A DNA stretch of 64,000 bases from Methanomassiliicoccales archaeon (GCA_014361295.1 JACIVX010000001.1:755924-819923); one strand, 5' to 3'; shown: positions 51,658 through 60,736, counted from the stretch's first letter. The notes: generated from the sequence alone by a model not told the origin. Translations and numbers: made by a program.

Positions 51658-53502
51658 ATGATTCGGACACACAACTGCGGTGCAATTCGACCAGAAGATA
51701 TAGGGAAACGTGTTAAGATAGCAGGTTGGGTGAGATTTTCAAGGGATCACGGTGGCGTCAAATTTATTGATCTAGCTGATTCATATGGAATCACTCAAGT
51801 CGTACTCGACCCCGAAGCGATGCCTCCTGGTGTTGATATCAGAGCGCTTTCCAAAGAGATCGATTCACTGAGCAGGGAATCCGTTATTGCAGTGACTGGT
51901 ATTGTAAGGGAGAGAGTTCCAGGAACAGAGGATTCCCGAAATCCGACGGGCATGGTTGAGGTCCTCATAGAAGATCTTACCGTTCTCAGCAGATCGAAGC
52001 CCATCCCATTCGAAATAGCGGAGCAGAAGAAGTCATTTCTTCCGAACGAGGACTTGCGATTGAAATTCAGATATTTAGATCTTAGAAGGGCAGAAATGAT
52101 TGGAAATCTTAGATTCAGGCATCGATTGGTTTCTGCCGCACGACAGTTTTTTGATTCAGAGGGATTCATTGAGGTCGAGACACCGATTCTCACGCGAAGC
52201 ACACCAGAAGGGGCCAGGGACTTTATCGTACCGTCTAGGACAATGCCCGGAAAATTTTACGCTCTTCCTCAAAGTCCTCAGCTTTATAAACAAATGCTGA
52301 TGATCGGTGGCGTCGATAAGTATTACCAGATAGCAAGATGTTTTCGCGATGAGGATTCGCGTTCTGATCGACAGCCCGAATTTACCCAGATCGATCTTGA
52401 AATGTCCTTTGTCGAGGAAAAAGATGTGCATGATGTCGTAGAGAGATTGCTTGCACATATCTGGAAATCGCTCTATGGGTCGAAGCTAGAAATTCCTTTT
52501 CCAAGAGTGAGGTACAAGAATGCGATCGAAAAATTCGGAACTGACGCGCCTGATATTAGATTTGGACTTGAGATTTCTGAGGTTACTGAGATTGTTGCTG
52601 ATTCCTCTTATGAGATCTTCAACAAGATAATTCGAAAGGGCGGAATTGTTCTGGGCATCAATGTTCGATCTTCTCTTGTATCATCTTCACCAACAGAGAC
52701 AACTCAGATCGGGAGGAAAGAAGTCGATAGGCTCATCGACTGGGCCAAGCAGGAGGGCATGGGAGGCCTAACCTGGATGAGAGTCACCGCAGAGGGGCTG
52801 AGCTCTAACATCGTTAAGTATTTCCCAGCCGAAATCCGGCAAAAATTGATTCGGGCAATGGATGCCGACATCGGGGATCTCCTCCTATTCGTTGCAGGGC
52901 AAAAAATGCAGGCGAGGAAATATGCGGGAGCACTAAGGATGAAACTCGCAAGGGATCTGGGACTCCTCGACGGCAAGAGTCATCAATTTGTGTGGGTTGT
53001 TGATTGTCCTTTATTTATTAGAGATCCCCTCACGGGAAGTCTGGAACCTTTCCATCATCCATTCGTCATGCCGGTTGATGGATACATCGAAGAGAACAGT
53101 GATATTGATGAACTCAAAGGGCTTTCCTATGACCTTGTCCTCGATGGATGTGAAATTGGAAGCGGTTCAATCAGAATTCACGATCCGGAATTGCAGAAGA
53201 AGATTTTCAGATTGCTGGGAATGTCCGATGATGAGATTGAAAGGAAATTCGGCTTTTTCCTCGAGGCTCTGAGTTACGGAGCACCACCTCATGGAGGAAT
53301 CGCGCTCGGTCTCGACAGACTCGTTTCGATTCTGGTCGGTTCCGAAACCATCAGGGAGGTCATCGCCTTTCCGAAAAACAAACGATTCCAGTCACCGCTG
53401 GACGACTCACCTGCTCCAATCGAAGAATCAAAACTCGCTGAACTGGAACTTCTTTCGCTTTCCTCGGTAGAAGAAGAAGTGAAAAAGGAGGTTCAGCAAT
53501 GA
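51658..53502 (+). CDS. aspS: Aspartyl-tRNA synthetase, bacterial type
   Basis: 614 residues, far longer than archaeal AspRS (about 430). OB-fold anticodon domain (WVRFSRDHGGVKFIDLAD), motif 1, motif 2 (YYQIARCFRDEDSRSDRQPEFTQ in part), then the bacterial GAD insertion at about 300-410 (VNVRSS-like region through KYAGALRMKLARDLGL), and motif 3 (GGIALGLDRLVSIL). In bacterial-type enzymes His in RDHGG, rather than Leu as in E. coli RDLG, goes with relaxed tRNA recognition. It would charge both tRNA-Asp and tRNA-Asn with Asp, the latter repaired by GatCAB encoded beside it. GAGGAAA SD before the ATG; the C-terminus has an extra acidic tail. Confidence 0.96.
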   Translation: MIRTHNCGAIRPEDIGKRVKIAGWVRFSRDHGGVKFIDLADSYGITQVVLDPEAMPPGVDIRALSKEIDSLSRESVIAVTGIVRERVPGTEDSRNPTGMVEVLIEDLTVLSRSKPIPFEIAEQKKSFLPNEDLRLKFRYLDLRRAEMIGNLRFRHRLVSAARQFFDSEGFIEVETPILTRSTPEGARDFIVPSRTMPGKFYALPQSPQLYKQMLMIGGVDKYYQIARCFRDEDSRSDRQPEFTQIDLEMSFVEEKDVHDVVERLLAHIWKSLYGSKLEIPFPRVRYKNAIEKFGTDAPDIRFGLEISEVTEIVADSSYEIFNKIIRKGGIVLGINVRSSLVSSSPTETTQIGRKEVDRLIDWAKQEGMGGLTWMRVTAEGLSSNIVKYFPAEIRQKLIRAMDADIGDLLLFVAGQKMQARKYAGALRMKLARDLGLLDGKSHQFVWVVDCPLFIRDPLTGSLEPFHHPFVMPVDGYIEENSDIDELKGLSYDLVLDGCEIGSGSIRIHDPELQKKIFRLLGMSDDEIERKFGFFLEALSYGAPPHGGIALGLDRLVSILVGSETIREVIAFPKNKRFQSPLDDSPAPIEESKLAELELLSLSSVEEEVKKEVQQ

Positions 53503-53504
53503 TA

Positions 53505-54863
53505 TCATCGAGAGAGTCTTCTTTCGATCTCGTTTATGACTAATTTGGCAACTTCATCAGACGAGCATCGGCCTTTGAAAGCTTTCATTACCTGACCGAT
53601 GACGAAGTTCGCTGCTCGTTTGTTTGTCTTGTAATCAGAAATGATTTCTGGATGTTCCTTAAGAATCGAACAAATGATCTCAATTACCTCCTCGGTATCC
53701 AGTTCCTGTGAGGTACCCACGAACTCTTCCCCTTTGATGATAGATACGAGCATTTTCCTTCCTTCGCTTTCGGAAATCGATCCGCTCAGAATCGATCCAA
53801 TTATCGTCAAAATCGAGGTACGCAAATCCTCAGTCATCCTTTTTTCAAGCGTCGACCAATTTGCGGCGAGTTGATCTAGAATCCATGACAGGACCTTATT
53901 TGCTGGAAATTTCGACGAAAGGTCTTCAAAAAGATCGGCGAGGGCATAAGAAGTAAAGACGATCTTTTTTGCTTCTGCCAAGCCAATACCGTATTCTCTT
54001 GATAACCGTTCAACTCGCATCAGTGGCGTCTCTGGAATTGCTATCAATTTGGCTATCTCCCCAACATTGAAGACCCCAAGATCAGGTTCAAGAATGTATC
54101 CATAATCCTCCTCGAATTCCTTTTCCCTTGCAGGAAGCGTCACTTTCCGTTCTTCATCGTAACGCCTTGTTTCTCTGGGGATTTTCTTCCCCGCTTTCAG
54201 CATTTTTGATTGCCTTACAAATTCAAACTCAAGCGCTTTTTCGAGATTTCTTAGTCCAAGAATATTCTTCACCTCAACCCTCTCTTCAGCAACCGAGATG
54301 TTCGCGTCGACCCTTACCGATTGCTCATCCTTGTCCGAGATACCAACGAGATAACGGAGTTCTGTTAAAAGAGAAGAGGTGAAATCCCTTGCCTCTCTTG
54401 GCGTGGAAAGATCTGGAGCAGTGACGATCTCGACAAGCGGTACACCACTGCGGTTATAATCAATCAGCGAAATTTCCTCACCGAGTTTTCCCACTCTCTT
54501 GATCTTTCCCGGGTCCTCTTCGAGATGGACTCTCAAAATTCGAATAGACTTGCCGTCGAAAAGAAATTTTCCATCGAACCCGATTGGCGATTCATATTGA
54601 GTGATCTGAAAATTCTTGGGAAGATCCGGGTAAAAATACGTTTTTCTTGAAAACCATGTTATGTCGGGAATCCGACATCCGAGTCTTTTGGCGATCATGA
54701 GTCCCATCTCAAGGGCTTTCCTGTTGAGCCGAGGTCTTGAGCCGGGAAACCCCAAACATGTTGGACAAATCGCTTCGTTCGGTTCAGAAGCAGACGTCGG
54801 GCAGGAGCAAAAAAGTTTCGAGGTCGTTGGAAGTTGAAGATGAATTTCCAATCCGATCTTCAA
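53505..54863 (-). CDS. gatB: Asp/Glu-tRNA amidotransferase subunit B
   Basis: 452 residues. GLEIHLQLPTTSKLFCSC (zinc Cys pair), CPTCLGFPGSRPRLN, FYPDLPKNFQITQYESPIG, LEEDPGKIKR, DYNRSGVPLVEIVT, and a C-terminal YqeY/tail domain. It activates the mischarged carboxylate with ATP and binds tRNA. The start is TTG 54863, which overlaps the gatA stop (TTGA) and follows a perfect GGAGGTGA by a few nt. The longer frame to 54992 is antisense-like and rejected. Convergent with aspS, 2 nt apart. Confidence 0.95.
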   Translation of the reverse strand: MKIGLEIHLQLPTTSKLFCSCPTSASEPNEAICPTCLGFPGSRPRLNRKALEMGLMIAKRLGCRIPDITWFSRKTYFYPDLPKNFQITQYESPIGFDGKFLFDGKSIRILRVHLEEDPGKIKRVGKLGEEISLIDYNRSGVPLVEIVTAPDLSTPREARDFTSSLLTELRYLVGISDKDEQSVRVDANISVAEERVEVKNILGLRNLEKALEFEFVRQSKMLKAGKKIPRETRRYDEERKVTLPAREKEFEEDYGYILEPDLGVFNVGEIAKLIAIPETPLMRVERLSREYGIGLAEAKKIVFTSYALADLFEDLSSKFPANKVLSWILDQLAANWSTLEKRMTEDLRTSILTIIGSILSGSISESEGRKMLVSIIKGEEFVGTSQELDTEEVIEIICSILKEHPEIISDYKTNKRAANFVIGQVMKAFKGRCSSDEVAKLVINEIERRLSR

Positions 54864-56200
54864 AGCTTCACCTCCGGGAATTGATATTCGAAAACACTTT
54901 CCCAGCATTCCGCAAAGTGCAAGAGACGATTTTCTTCCCAATGTGGTGCCACAAGTTGAAAGCCGATAGGAATTCCATGATAATATCCGCACGGTAGTGA
55001 AATGTGTGGCATGCCGACGAGGTTTGGCGGAACGGTGAGAAAATCAGCTTTGTACATGTCTAGTGGCTTCATCTTTTGAATATCGCTGAATCGAGGCGCA
55101 ATGAATGGCATTGTTGGCATGACGACAAGATCGAAATCCTGGAATATTCTCAGATACTCTTCTTTCACGATCTGTCTCACTGAAAGCGCTTTCAGGTAAT
55201 ACCGATCTCTGAAGCCGATTCTTCTGCAATAAGTTCCAAGTAAAATCCTTCTCTTGGCTTCTTTACCGAAGAACGCCGATCTGACCTCTGAAAAGAAGGT
55301 ATTGAAATGCATATTCACATCATCTCTCACAATTCCAAACCTCATCCCGGAATACCGAGCGAGATTCGTCGATGCTTCGGAGGTGGCGAGAACATAATAC
55401 GCTGGAAGGGCAAATCTAAGAGAGGGCATATTGACCTCTTCGACCTTGATGCTCAACTGCTCCTCGATAATTTCAGTTGCTTTCCTGAAAGCCGCTTCCA
55501 CTTCGCCGCTGATACCTTGCATCGCCTCCTTCGGAACACCAATTCTCTTAATTTTTGAGGAGGATAAAGCCAGTATCGGCTGTGAACATGAGGTTGGATC
55601 TAAAGAATCTGGCCCGGAAATGATAGGAAGATATGTTCGAAGATCCGATGCTGAACGGCACATCAATCCGATCTTGTCCAGCGAATTGCTATAATCGATA
55701 AGACCATAACGCGAAACCCGCCCATAAGTCGGTGTCATCCCAATTACACCGCAGAATGAAGCGGGGCACGAAATTGAGCCACCTGTTGAAACAGCGAGCG
55801 CTATATGACCGTCGAGCAACGCGACTGCAGCCGCGGCACCTCCGCTTGATCCCCCGCAGCTTCTTTCCGGATCGAACGGATTTCTCGGCACCCCATACGC
55901 CGAGTTTGTACAAAATGTGCCGAATCCGAATTCATCCATATTCGTCTTGCCGATGAGCAAGCCGCCAGATTCTCTAAGCTTGCGAATAGCTGTTGCATCA
56001 AATGGGGGGGTATATCCATCGAGAATCCTTGAACCCGCTCGTGACTGGAAATCGATCGTGCACAAATTATCCTTTGCAGAGAAATGAAAATGGCATCGGC
56101 CTTCGGCCTTTAGAAATTCTTCTTCGTTGATCAGTTGCGAGAAGATTTTGTATTTTTCATTTAAACGAGTTAAATATTCGACACTTAATTTGTCGCTCAA
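54860..56200 (-). CDS. gatA: Asp/Glu-tRNA amidotransferase subunit A
   Basis: 446 residues, amidase-signature enzyme that releases ammonia from glutamine. Catalytic triad Lys43 (SAKDNL), cis-Ser118 (SCGGSSGGAA) and Ser142 (STGGSISCPAS), with spacings of 75 and 99 residues as in other GatA proteins. The nucleophile motif is STGGSISCPA where bacterial GatA commonly has SDTGGSIRQPA. Starts at ATGA overlapping the gatC stop and is coupled to gatB by TTGA. Confidence 0.94.
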   Translation of the reverse strand: MSDKLSVEYLTRLNEKYKIFSQLINEEEFLKAEGRCHFHFSAKDNLCTIDFQSRAGSRILDGYTPPFDATAIRKLRESGGLLIGKTNMDEFGFGTFCTNSAYGVPRNPFDPERSCGGSSGGAAAAVALLDGHIALAVSTGGSISCPASFCGVIGMTPTYGRVSRYGLIDYSNSLDKIGLMCRSASDLRTYLPIISGPDSLDPTSCSQPILALSSSKIKRIGVPKEAMQGISGEVEAAFRKATEIIEEQLSIKVEEVNMPSLRFALPAYYVLATSEASTNLARYSGMRFGIVRDDVNMHFNTFFSEVRSAFFGKEAKRRILLGTYCRRIGFRDRYYLKALSVRQIVKEEYLRIFQDFDLVVMPTMPFIAPRFSDIQKMKPLDMYKADFLTVPPNLVGMPHISLPCGYYHGIPIGFQLVAPHWEENRLLHFAECWESVFEYQFPEVKL

Positions 56201-56469
56201 GACAATCGCGGCCCCCTCACATATCCCTCGAATACCTTCATCGATTGTCTTAGAACCTCTGGATCGATCACCTGATATTGTTCATCATCCCGCATGATAT
56301 TCTCTATCATAACGGGGTTTAACATGAAATCATCTCTGGTTGGTGCCTCATCCATAATCGAAAAATAATTGAGGATATCTTCCAGATCCGATGAAAATTC
56401 CTCAATCTCCTCATCACTAAGTATGAGTCTCGCAATTCTTGCGATCTCGTTAACCTCCTGTTTGTCCAT
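56197..56469 (-). CDS. gatC: Asp/Glu-tRNA amidotransferase subunit C
   Basis: 90 residues. VNEIARIARLILSDEEIEEF and LEDILNYFSIMDEAPTRDD are the GatC helices that wrap GatA; the tail ends with the short VLRQSMKVFEGYVRGPRLS. First gene of gatCAB. It is a structural subunit needed for GatA folding. Confidence 0.93.
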   Translation of the reverse strand: MDKQEVNEIARIARLILSDEEIEEFSSDLEDILNYFSIMDEAPTRDDFMLNPVMIENIMRDDEQYQVIDPEVLRQSMKVFEGYVRGPRLS

Positions 56470-56723
56470 GACTCATCGCTCCTTCAGGATGATTTTTCAA
56501 CAATCTTATCCAAATTATCACTAAAGATACACGCATGTCTGTTATTGACAGAGCATATATAACGATTATCTCACGCCTTCCAATGCGTTATACGCAAGGA
56601 ATAAGCGTACGAGCTATAATAAGGAAAGGTCGCATCCTTGAGAAAAACAGTGCTATTCGAAGACAACAACGTTGGGGGAAAATGTTTATCTTTATGTCGA
56701 GGCTTACTCCGGATGGTGCATTC

Positions 56724-57215
56724 ATGGACGAAGCTGAGAAACTCATCAAACAAGGTTTCCAATTGCTCAGCGAGGGCGATTACGCTCAAGCGTTGTCGAA
56801 ATTCGAGAAGGCTATTAAACTTAATCCGAAAAATGCCGAAGCCTATTTTGGCAAGGCTGAAGCAGGACTATGTGTTTCCAAGATCAGTGTAGAGGAAATA
56901 CTCGAGTCTTACAAAAAGGCAATCGAACTCGACCCGCAGAATGCCTATTTTCTTGCTTCGATGGGCTCATTTTGCCTCGATGTCGGAAAACTGAACGAGG
57001 CCGAATCAGCGTACAATAAGGCAGCCGAAATCGATCCGGACAACGCGCCGTATTACTATTCTGAATTTGGAGTTGAATATTATCGAAAGGCGCCCGAGGT
57101 TTACGAGAAATTCATGGACGACAAGACGATGGAGTTTATTCTAAAGAAGTCATTGAAATATCTTCTCAAATCGATCAATCTTGACGAGGAAAAGGCAAAG
57201 AAGCTCTTATCGTAA
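56724..57215 (+). CDS. TPR-repeat protein
   Basis: 163 residues from the chosen start, about three to four tetratricopeptide units: AEKLIKQGFQLLSEGDYAQA, then KFEKAIKLNPKNAEAYFGKA, SYKKAIELDPQNAYFLASMG, and AESAYNKAAEIDPDNAPYYY. A scaffold for protein contacts; no enzyme domain. ATG 56724 begins the first repeat, follows GGTG by 6 nt and lies about 30 nt after TTTATCTTT. The frame upstream to 56535 is not TPR-like and is rejected. Confidence 0.85.
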   Translation: MDEAEKLIKQGFQLLSEGDYAQALSKFEKAIKLNPKNAEAYFGKAEAGLCVSKISVEEILESYKKAIELDPQNAYFLASMGSFCLDVGKLNEAESAYNKAAEIDPDNAPYYYSEFGVEYYRKAPEVYEKFMDDKTMEFILKKSLKYLLKSINLDEEKAKKLLS

Positions 57216-57257
57216 TCAGATATATCATAATCAAATAATAAAAATGAGGGGTATTGG

Positions 57258-57434
57258 CTAAAACAATTTCTTCTCATTTTCCCTTTCAATCTCGTGCTTA
57301 GCCGTCCTGTAGCATCGTTCGCACACACACTCTCGCGGGTAAAAATGCTTTGAACAGACCAATTGACCACAGATCGCACACGTATGCTCCGCACACCGGC
57401 CGCAGATGCTACACTGCCCCAATACAGACATCAT
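57258..57434 (-). CDS. Cysteine-rich zinc-finger miniprotein
   Basis: 58 residues. Eleven Cys/His residues arranged as CSICGRC, HTCAICGQLVCSKHF and ECVCERCYR: the cross-brace pattern of HIT/B-box-like zinc fingers, expected to bind two zinc ions. A basic and acidic helix follows. Function unknown; possibly protein or nucleic-acid binding. It lies 62 nt downstream of the HAD phosphatase gene on the same strand. Start ATG 57434 or 57431. Confidence 0.75.
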   Translation of the reverse strand: MMSVLGQCSICGRCAEHTCAICGQLVCSKHFYPRECVCERCYRTAKHEIERENEKKLF

Positions 57435-57496
57435 TAATTCGATACAACTTTCCTTCTTAAAACGATACCGATTAGTTTTTTCTCAACGGCATCATT

Positions 57497-58162
57497 TTAT
57501 AAAAGCCCTAACCACTCAAGACCCTCTATGACACCATCTGCATGTGGCCGTCTGCACACATAATCGGCAGCACGCTTGGCCGCTTCTGAAGCGTTCGAAA
57601 CGGCGATTCCGATGCCGCAGTTCTCGATCATTGATACGTCATTGTCGGAATCGCCGAATGCGGCGATCTCCTCCGTATCAATTCCAATTATTTTCGCGGC
57701 CTTTCTAACGCCATTCATCTTACTGTGTCCGGGCTCCATGATGTGAATGGCAAATCCCGTGGCTTCTATCGTCACATTCCAATTCTTTAATGCCTTCTTT
57801 ACTTCTTCGAGGTCTGCCGATCTTTTCAAGGCAACCTCTGTTTCCCTCCATTTATCTGTAAAAAGTCGTTCGACTGGCATTTTGCTCTTCAAATACTCAT
57901 AAGCCCTGAGAGGTTGCTCAATTGAATTGATCTTGTAGATTCTTTCTCGAAAAGAGATGATCCCGCCGTTCTCGGCGATAACAGGTCCCTCAATGCCAAT
58001 AAAGAGAGCTAAACCGTACGCTACTGGTAAAACGTTACCGCTCGCAATCATCACCGTGTAGCCCTTTTCTTGCACACGGCGCAACGCTTCTATCCCGTGG
58101 ATTTGAATTTTTCTCTTCGAATCGGTCAATGTACCGTCGACGTCCACGACAATCGCTTTAAT
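57497..58162 (-). CDS. Phosphoglycolate phosphatase-like HAD hydrolase (archaeal type), apparent ATT start
   Basis: 221 residues from the chosen start. HAD motif I (VVDVDGTLTD) at the N-terminus, motif II (MIASGN), a C2-type cap, Lys in GHSKMNGVRKAAK, and motif IV (AAFGDSDNDVSMIENCG). Archaeal phosphoglycolate/sucrose-phosphate-type phosphatases start two or three residues before AIVVDVDGT. The codon there is ATT 58162 (ATT AAA GCG), 7 nt after GGAGGGAGGGAG, and no ATG/GTG/TTG occurs near it. TTG 58204 is in frame but inside the mptA end and without SD. Co-transcribed with mptA. Confidence 0.88.
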   Translation of the reverse strand: MKAIVVDVDGTLTDSKRKIQIHGIEALRRVQEKGYTVMIASGNVLPVAYGLALFIGIEGPVIAENGGIISFRERIYKINSIEQPLRAYEYLKSKMPVERLFTDKWRETEVALKRSADLEEVKKALKNWNVTIEATGFAIHIMEPGHSKMNGVRKAAKIIGIDTEEIAAFGDSDNDVSMIENCGIGIAVSNASEAAKRAADYVCRRPHADGVIEGLEWLGLL

Positions 58163-58190
58163 AGAAATACTCCCTCCCTCCGCAATGAGT

Positions 58191-59111
58191 TCAATAGCAT
58201 GCAACCTGATCGTTTCTCAATTCCTTCATCGTAGTTATCCTCTCTGCGAAAGCGTTGTGTTTATGAATCGATTCCTCACTCTCGCTCCTTACCGTCACTA
58301 CGACATCGTCTGGAAGATGCCCATAGCTTTCGAGAATCTGCGACAATATCTCCCTCACGACGTCTTCAACGAATTTCGGATTGCTATGTGCCTTCAGAAC
58401 TATTCTTGCTTCATCCGATCGCTTCAAGATCTCATAGGTGGGGCTACTGAAAGATCTTTCAACAATATCGACCAGATCGTCAGCTTCGACATCGTATTCT
58501 TCAGGGACTTCAATCATGACTGTTGTGACATTTCGCTGATTGTGTGTGATTGTTGGAACATCGGCACAACTGGAACGTTTTTCTCCAAGCAGCTCATCGC
58601 GAATCGTTTCCATCGCACACGGACACGCAGTCATCCCTGTGACTTTAACACCTATCATCTTCTTGACTCCATTGTCACGCTTGCTTACCGCCTTTGCCAT
58701 GAGCTCATATGACTCCAGAGTTCTCTTACCGCTGGGTGTTTTCCTCTCGAGAAAATAATCCGCTGTCACATGGACTTCTGAATACGATGCGTATTCATGA
58801 CGCTCCAGCAGCAATTTACAAATCTGCGCGCTCAAAACTTCTAGACCAGAAACTGGCTCTCTAATAGTCTGATCAACAATCTCTGAAACGACTTCGAGAT
58901 TTCTCGACAGATGTGAACCTTTCTGGCTTGATGGTAAATCGACAAAGATGTCGAAATTGCATGTGAGGGTTACCGTCTTGTTCCCTCTCTTAACAGTAAC
59001 CGGCTTCTTGACGCCGGTGACGCCCACTCTTGTTAGCTTGAATCCGTTCGGAATACGGATATTTTGACAATCCATTCTGGCGATAAGATCACCGATACTC
59101 GATAGGGACAT
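58191..59111 (-). CDS. mptA: GTP cyclohydrolase IV (MptA/FolE2 family)
   Basis: 306 residues. Metal-site cysteine in VTGMTACPCAMETIRDE, THNQRN, and the tandem T-fold pattern with RVGVTGVKKPVTVKRGN at the N-terminus. Converts GTP to 7,8-dihydroneopterin 2',3'-cyclic phosphate, the first step of methanopterin/pterin synthesis in archaea. A TTTTAAAAAA element lies just upstream of the ATG. The next gene on the strand is the HAD phosphatase, a plausible but unproven functional link. Confidence 0.95.
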   Translation of the reverse strand: MSLSSIGDLIARMDCQNIRIPNGFKLTRVGVTGVKKPVTVKRGNKTVTLTCNFDIFVDLPSSQKGSHLSRNLEVVSEIVDQTIREPVSGLEVLSAQICKLLLERHEYASYSEVHVTADYFLERKTPSGKRTLESYELMAKAVSKRDNGVKKMIGVKVTGMTACPCAMETIRDELLGEKRSSCADVPTITHNQRNVTTVMIEVPEEYDVEADDLVDIVERSFSSPTYEILKRSDEARIVLKAHSNPKFVEDVVREILSQILESYGHLPDDVVVTVRSESEESIHKHNAFAERITTMKELRNDQVACY

Positions 59112-59480
59112 CTTTTAAAAAAATGAGCATTTAACTAATAATTTGGTAGTATTCTCAAAAAATTGTTTATCGGAACACGACGGATTCTCTACTCTTTTAT
59201 CGCTAGGAAGGAAATGGAATATCTAAATTGGGCCTTGTGAAATATCCGATCACCTATCACTCGATATGAATCAACCGGGACGGAACTGTTGTAGCCTACT
59301 AGAAAAATACATTCATCTAAATTTTCCGGTCGGTAACTTGCTTCGTTCCTTTTGCTTCATTCAGGAAAATTGACGCTAGAAAGATTAATCAATCGACGCC
59401 CGAACTCATTGAATTAGTGACTTCTTCTTATCATTTATGACACTGCATAAATTGCGACATGAATTTATACTGGCTCTCTT
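59112..59480. other. Divergent intergenic region between mptA and rnhB
   Basis: 369 bp. Only short frames without recognisable content (for example 35 codons from an ATG near 59268). A TATA-like AATTTATA near 59461-59468 serves rnhB. I see no structured RNA. Confidence 0.5.
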
Positions 59481-60167
59481 ATGAATGACACGATGATCTG
59501 CGGCATCGATGAAGCAGGCAGAGGTCCACTTATCGGGCCAATGGTGGTCGCAGCAGTTGCAGTCAATGATGATTCTTTATTGCGACATTTGAATGTGAAG
59601 GATTCAAAGAAGTTGAAACCCTCGAAACGATCAGAGCTTGCCGATGCCATCAGAAAGATAGCACGTATAGAGACGATCGTAATCGATGTTGATGAAATTG
59701 ATCGCGCTGTCGAGATTCATTGTCTCAATGAACTCGAAGCAGAAAAATTTTCAGAGCTTATTAACAGACTGCGACCACAGCGTGCATATATTGATGCCGC
59801 GGATGCGGTCCTGGAACGTTTTAGAATGATGATTTCGAAACGGTTGATGTGCAGTACGGAACTGATATGCGAACATAAGGCCGATGCGACCTATTCTGTT
59901 GTTTCAGCAGCCTCGATCATTGCGAAAACAATGAGAGACGCTCTGATGAAGAGAATTGAAGCGGAATTGAATCGACCGATTGGCAGCGGTTACCCCTCCG
60001 ATCCGGTCACTAAAGCTTTTCTTGATGAGTGGATATCCACAAAAGGAGAATTACCTCCTTACACAAGGCGTTCCTGGACTCCGGCGAAAAAAGCGTTCGC
60101 CGTGATCAAGAATTCAAAGATCGATGAATGGATGGATAAAGATGACATTGAAGGAACTGTTGAATGA
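59481..60167 (+). CDS. rnhB: Ribonuclease HII
   Basis: 228 residues. ICGIDEAGRGPLIGPMVVAAV with the Asp-Glu pair, VKDSKKLKPSKR, a third Asp in RAYIDAADAV, and ADATYSVVSAASIIAKTMRD with the last Asp. Removes ribonucleotides and RNA primers from DNA. Met5 (ATG 59493) is about 28 nt from the TATA-like AATTTATA and may be the true leaderless start. The end overlaps the SCP2 gene by 26 nt. With rnhA, the window encodes both RNase H types. Confidence 0.95.
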   Translation: MNDTMICGIDEAGRGPLIGPMVVAAVAVNDDSLLRHLNVKDSKKLKPSKRSELADAIRKIARIETIVIDVDEIDRAVEIHCLNELEAEKFSELINRLRPQRAYIDAADAVLERFRMMISKRLMCSTELICEHKADATYSVVSAASIIAKTMRDALMKRIEAELNRPIGSGYPSDPVTKAFLDEWISTKGELPPYTRRSWTPAKKAFAVIKNSKIDEWMDKDDIEGTVE

Positions 60168-60474
60168 ATCGATTGACAAATTTAACGAGAAGGTCGTTAG
60201 GGATACTCGATTACAGAAAGAACTAGATGGAATTAAGAAGAAAGTGTTGATCGATCTCGGCACGGAAAAATACAATTTCTCGCTTGAAGAAAAGAGGATT
60301 TCACCAGTAAATGACGGTGAGATCGCGGACCCAGACATCATAGTTTTTTCCGATCCGGAGACGCTCGAAGGCGTGCTCAGCGGAAGAATCAAACCGATGA
60401 AGGCATGGGCTCTGCGGAAGATCCGCATCAAGGGATCACTCGAAGATGTGATGCACCTTCGAAAACTCTTTTAA
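60142..60474 (+). CDS. SCP2 sterol-binding-domain protein
   Basis: 110 residues. LLNESIDKFNEKVVRD, a DLGTEKYNFSLEEKRI strand pair, DPDIIVFSDPETLEGVLSGRIKPMKAWALRKIRIKG in pieces: the SCP2 fold, which forms a lipid- or acyl-binding tunnel. The ligand in archaea is unknown. ATG 60142 (GGATGG upstream) is chosen over ATG 60124. It overlaps rnhB, so it is probably co-transcribed. Confidence 0.85.
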   Translation: MTLKELLNESIDKFNEKVVRDTRLQKELDGIKKKVLIDLGTEKYNFSLEEKRISPVNDGEIADPDIIVFSDPETLEGVLSGRIKPMKAWALRKIRIKGSLEDVMHLRKLF

Positions 60475-60535
60475 CTCGCGATCCTCACGCCCAAAACTTT
60501 TATCTAAGGGTCTGGTGTTTAAGAGTCTTACCCAA

Positions 60536-60610
60536 AGCGGGGTGGGGTAGCCAGGACATCCCGTCGGGCTCATAACCCGGAGATCGGTCGTTCAAATCGA
60601 CCCCCCGCTA
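60536..60610 (+). tRNA. Initiator tRNA-Met (CAT)
   Basis: Acceptor stem 60536-60542/60603-60609 with the A1-T72 pair and discriminator A60610. The anticodon stem GGG/CCC flanks CTCATAA with CAT. The A1-T72 pair and the three G-C pairs identify the archaeal initiator. No intron; CCA not encoded. A TATA-like CTTTTATCTA lies at about 60497-60506. Confidence 0.95.
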
Positions 60611-60736
60611 CTTTTTACTATCTAATAAGCACGAGTTTGTCAACCATAACCAGTTATATCATAAAGAACGTCCATTAACCAACGAACAAAACGAAAATAT
60701 GTTATCATGACGATACGACAAACAAAGGATGATTTC

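Noticed and set aside
54864-54992. Upstream extension of gatB
   Set aside because: Lies inside gatA in another frame; the TTG at 54863 with a perfect SD explains the start.
56535-56723. N-terminal extension of the TPR protein
   Set aside because: Not TPR-like, basic and low quality; promoter and SD signals point to 56724.
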